From: a bacterium
Lineage (GTDB): Bacteria > Blakebacterota > Blakebacteria > Blakebacterales > Blakebacteraceae
NCBI GenBank assembly: GCA_025774205.1
Contig: JALGWK010000032.1
Coordinates: forward strand, 1-13,290
Reading direction: 5' to 3'
DNA: 13,290 bases
Positions 12,352 through 13,290 of the stretch are shown here, one piece after another. The first letter of the stretch is position 1, and the number at the start of each line of letters is the position of its first letter. Below the pieces are notes generated by a model. It worked only from the letters and a program-made list of their open reading frames with translations, ran no database searches and was not told the DNA's origin. Made by a program: the position numbers and the translations under genes.

Positions 12352-13290
12352 ATGAAGAGAATAAGGATCAACACGGCCAGCAGCGCGCTCGTTATGGCGG
12401 CGGTGGTACTTATGACCTCCGCCAGTGCCGTGCCGACGCTGGCACAGGGTGATGTCTTCGGACGGAACAAGGTCCAGTACGACGCGTTCGACTGGATCAT
12501 CCTGAACACCCCTCATTTCACGATCCACTACTACGAGGGATCGGAAGAGGCAGCCCGGGATGCCGCCAGGATCTCGGAGCGGGCCTTTACCTATCTCAGC
12601 CAGATCCTGCAGGTCCAGATGAAGGACAAGATTCCGGTACTCCTCTATGCCGATCACCAGGATTTCCGGCAGACGAACGCCGTTTCGGGGATCACCGAAG
12701 GCGTCCAGGGCGTCACCGAATCGTTCAAGCAGCGGATCATACTGCCGATCATGCCGACGATGGAGGATTACATCCACGTCTTTACGCATGAACTGGTGCA
12801 CCGATTCCAGCTGGAGATCATCGGGGCCGGCAACGCCCTGACCCCGATGCAATGGATGCCCCCCCTCTGGATGATGGAGGGTATGGCTGAATACCTCACG
12901 AGCGGCATGGATCCAAACACCATGATCTGGCTTCGAGACATGGTGAAACGAGACGAATTCATCACCCTGATCGAATTCGAAACGATCCGGGACCAGCGTG
13001 TTTATCGGCTCGGGCAGGGACTCTACTACTTCCTCGGCGAGCGCTACGGTGTCGATTCGGTGCGGCGTTTCTTCAAGGAGACCGTTCGAACGAGGAGTTG
13101 GCACGAAGCCCTCAACCAGGTTTACAGCAAGACGCCGAAAGAGGTCACGGAGGAGTGGCAGATCTTTCTGAAGGCTGAGCACAGCGACATCGCCGAAGGG
13201 CAGGAAGAGGCCGAATCGATAGCCACCCGGCTGATCGCGCATGAAGGACTGATGTACAACCTCAACATGACACCCACGATCAGCCCCGAC
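12352..13290 (+). CDS. Secreted HELVH metalloprotease (peptidase MA-like), 3' partial
   Basis: The frame is open from ATG 12352 to the window end (313 codons). A signal peptide (KRIRIN, then a hydrophobic stretch to about residue 26, with cleavage likely after ASA or after TLA at 31) predicts export. The mature start FGRNKVQYDAFDWIILNTPHFTIHYYEG is followed by a gluzincin core: HELVH (146-150), where both His should bind zinc and Glu147 is catalytic, and WMMEGMAEYL, whose Glu176 is the likely third ligand. This matches the peptidase-MA-like part of proteins that continue into a PD40/TolB-like propeller. The last residues, NLNMTPTISPD, look like the first SPDG repeat of that propeller. GAAAGG (12336-12341) supports the start. 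An in-frame ATG at 12274 would put 26 charged residues before the signal peptide and is rejected. Substrate unknown. Confidence 0.85.
   Translation, partial: MKRIRINTASSALVMAAVVLMTSASAVPTLAQGDVFGRNKVQYDAFDWIILNTPHFTIHYYEGSEEAARDAARISERAFTYLSQILQVQMKDKIPVLLYADHQDFRQTNAVSGITEGVQGVTESFKQRIILPIMPTMEDYIHVFTHELVHRFQLEIIGAGNALTPMQWMPPLWMMEGMAEYLTSGMDPNTMIWLRDMVKRDEFITLIEFETIRDQRVYRLGQGLYYFLGERYGVDSVRRFFKETVRTRSWHEALNQVYSKTPKEVTEEWQIFLKAEHSDIAEGQEEAESIATRLIAHEGLMYNLNMTPTISPD

Noticed and set aside
12328-13242. Long minus-strand open frame (304 codons) opposite the metalloprotease gene
   Set aside because: The plus strand in this span encodes a signal peptide, HELVH and EGMAEY with a ribosome-binding site; the minus frame has no recognisable domain and is a codon-bias shadow.

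Overview
The window is a gene-dense bacterial chromosome segment of moderately high GC (about 60% by eye, with G/C favoured at third codon positions). The proteins are bacterial housekeeping and envelope proteins. A diderm organism is implied by the lipoprotein with SbsA-type Ig domains, the type IV pilus ATPase and the secreted metalloprotease that appears to lead into a PD40/TolB-like repeat. Similar proteins are known in Gemmatimonadota, Krumholzibacteriota, Latescibacterota, Fibrobacterota and related FCB-like lineages. That placement is an inference from memory of protein style and has not been tested by phylogeny.

Positions 1-9926 hold one co-directional plus-strand run: the tail of an M24 aminopeptidase P-like gene, then efp, accB, a PilT/PilU-family ATPase gene, accC, gcvH, gcvPA, gcvPB, an Ig-like lipoprotein gene and dapF. 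From efp to dapF the gaps are 43 bases or less, and several genes overlap by 4 or 13 bases, so this is probably one long operon. Its parts serve translation (EF-P), the first step of fatty-acid synthesis (biotin carrier plus biotin carboxylase), the glycine cleavage system (H and split P proteins, with no gcvT here), envelope structure and diaminopimelate synthesis. The peptidase-efp-accB-accC order is widespread in bacteria. The pilus ATPase gene inside accB/accC is not something I recognise from standard examples.

Positions 9927-10364 contain no intact gene. They hold a minus-strand relic of a cyclic-nucleotide-binding-domain protein, broken by an exact 11-bp tandem duplication near its start and by an apparent in-gene deletion of about 60 codons. 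Divergent from it is guaB3, an IMP dehydrogenase-related gene without CBS domains (10365-11525), followed by a stem-loop. The following 157 bases carry an unexplained open reading frame. rpsT (ribosomal protein S20) lies on the minus strand at 11683-11943 with a structured leader. A 408-base divergent intergenic region, rich in TGTCA/TGACA words and inverted repeats, separates rpsT from a secreted HELVH metalloprotease gene that runs off the right edge.

I do not see CRISPR arrays, tRNA or rRNA genes, insertion sequences or prophage genes. Most of the window is ordinary housekeeping. The points worth a second look are the accB-pilT-accC arrangement, the decayed regulator, the dapF ribosome-binding hairpin, the rpsT leader, the operator-like cluster and the orphan frame downstream of guaB3.
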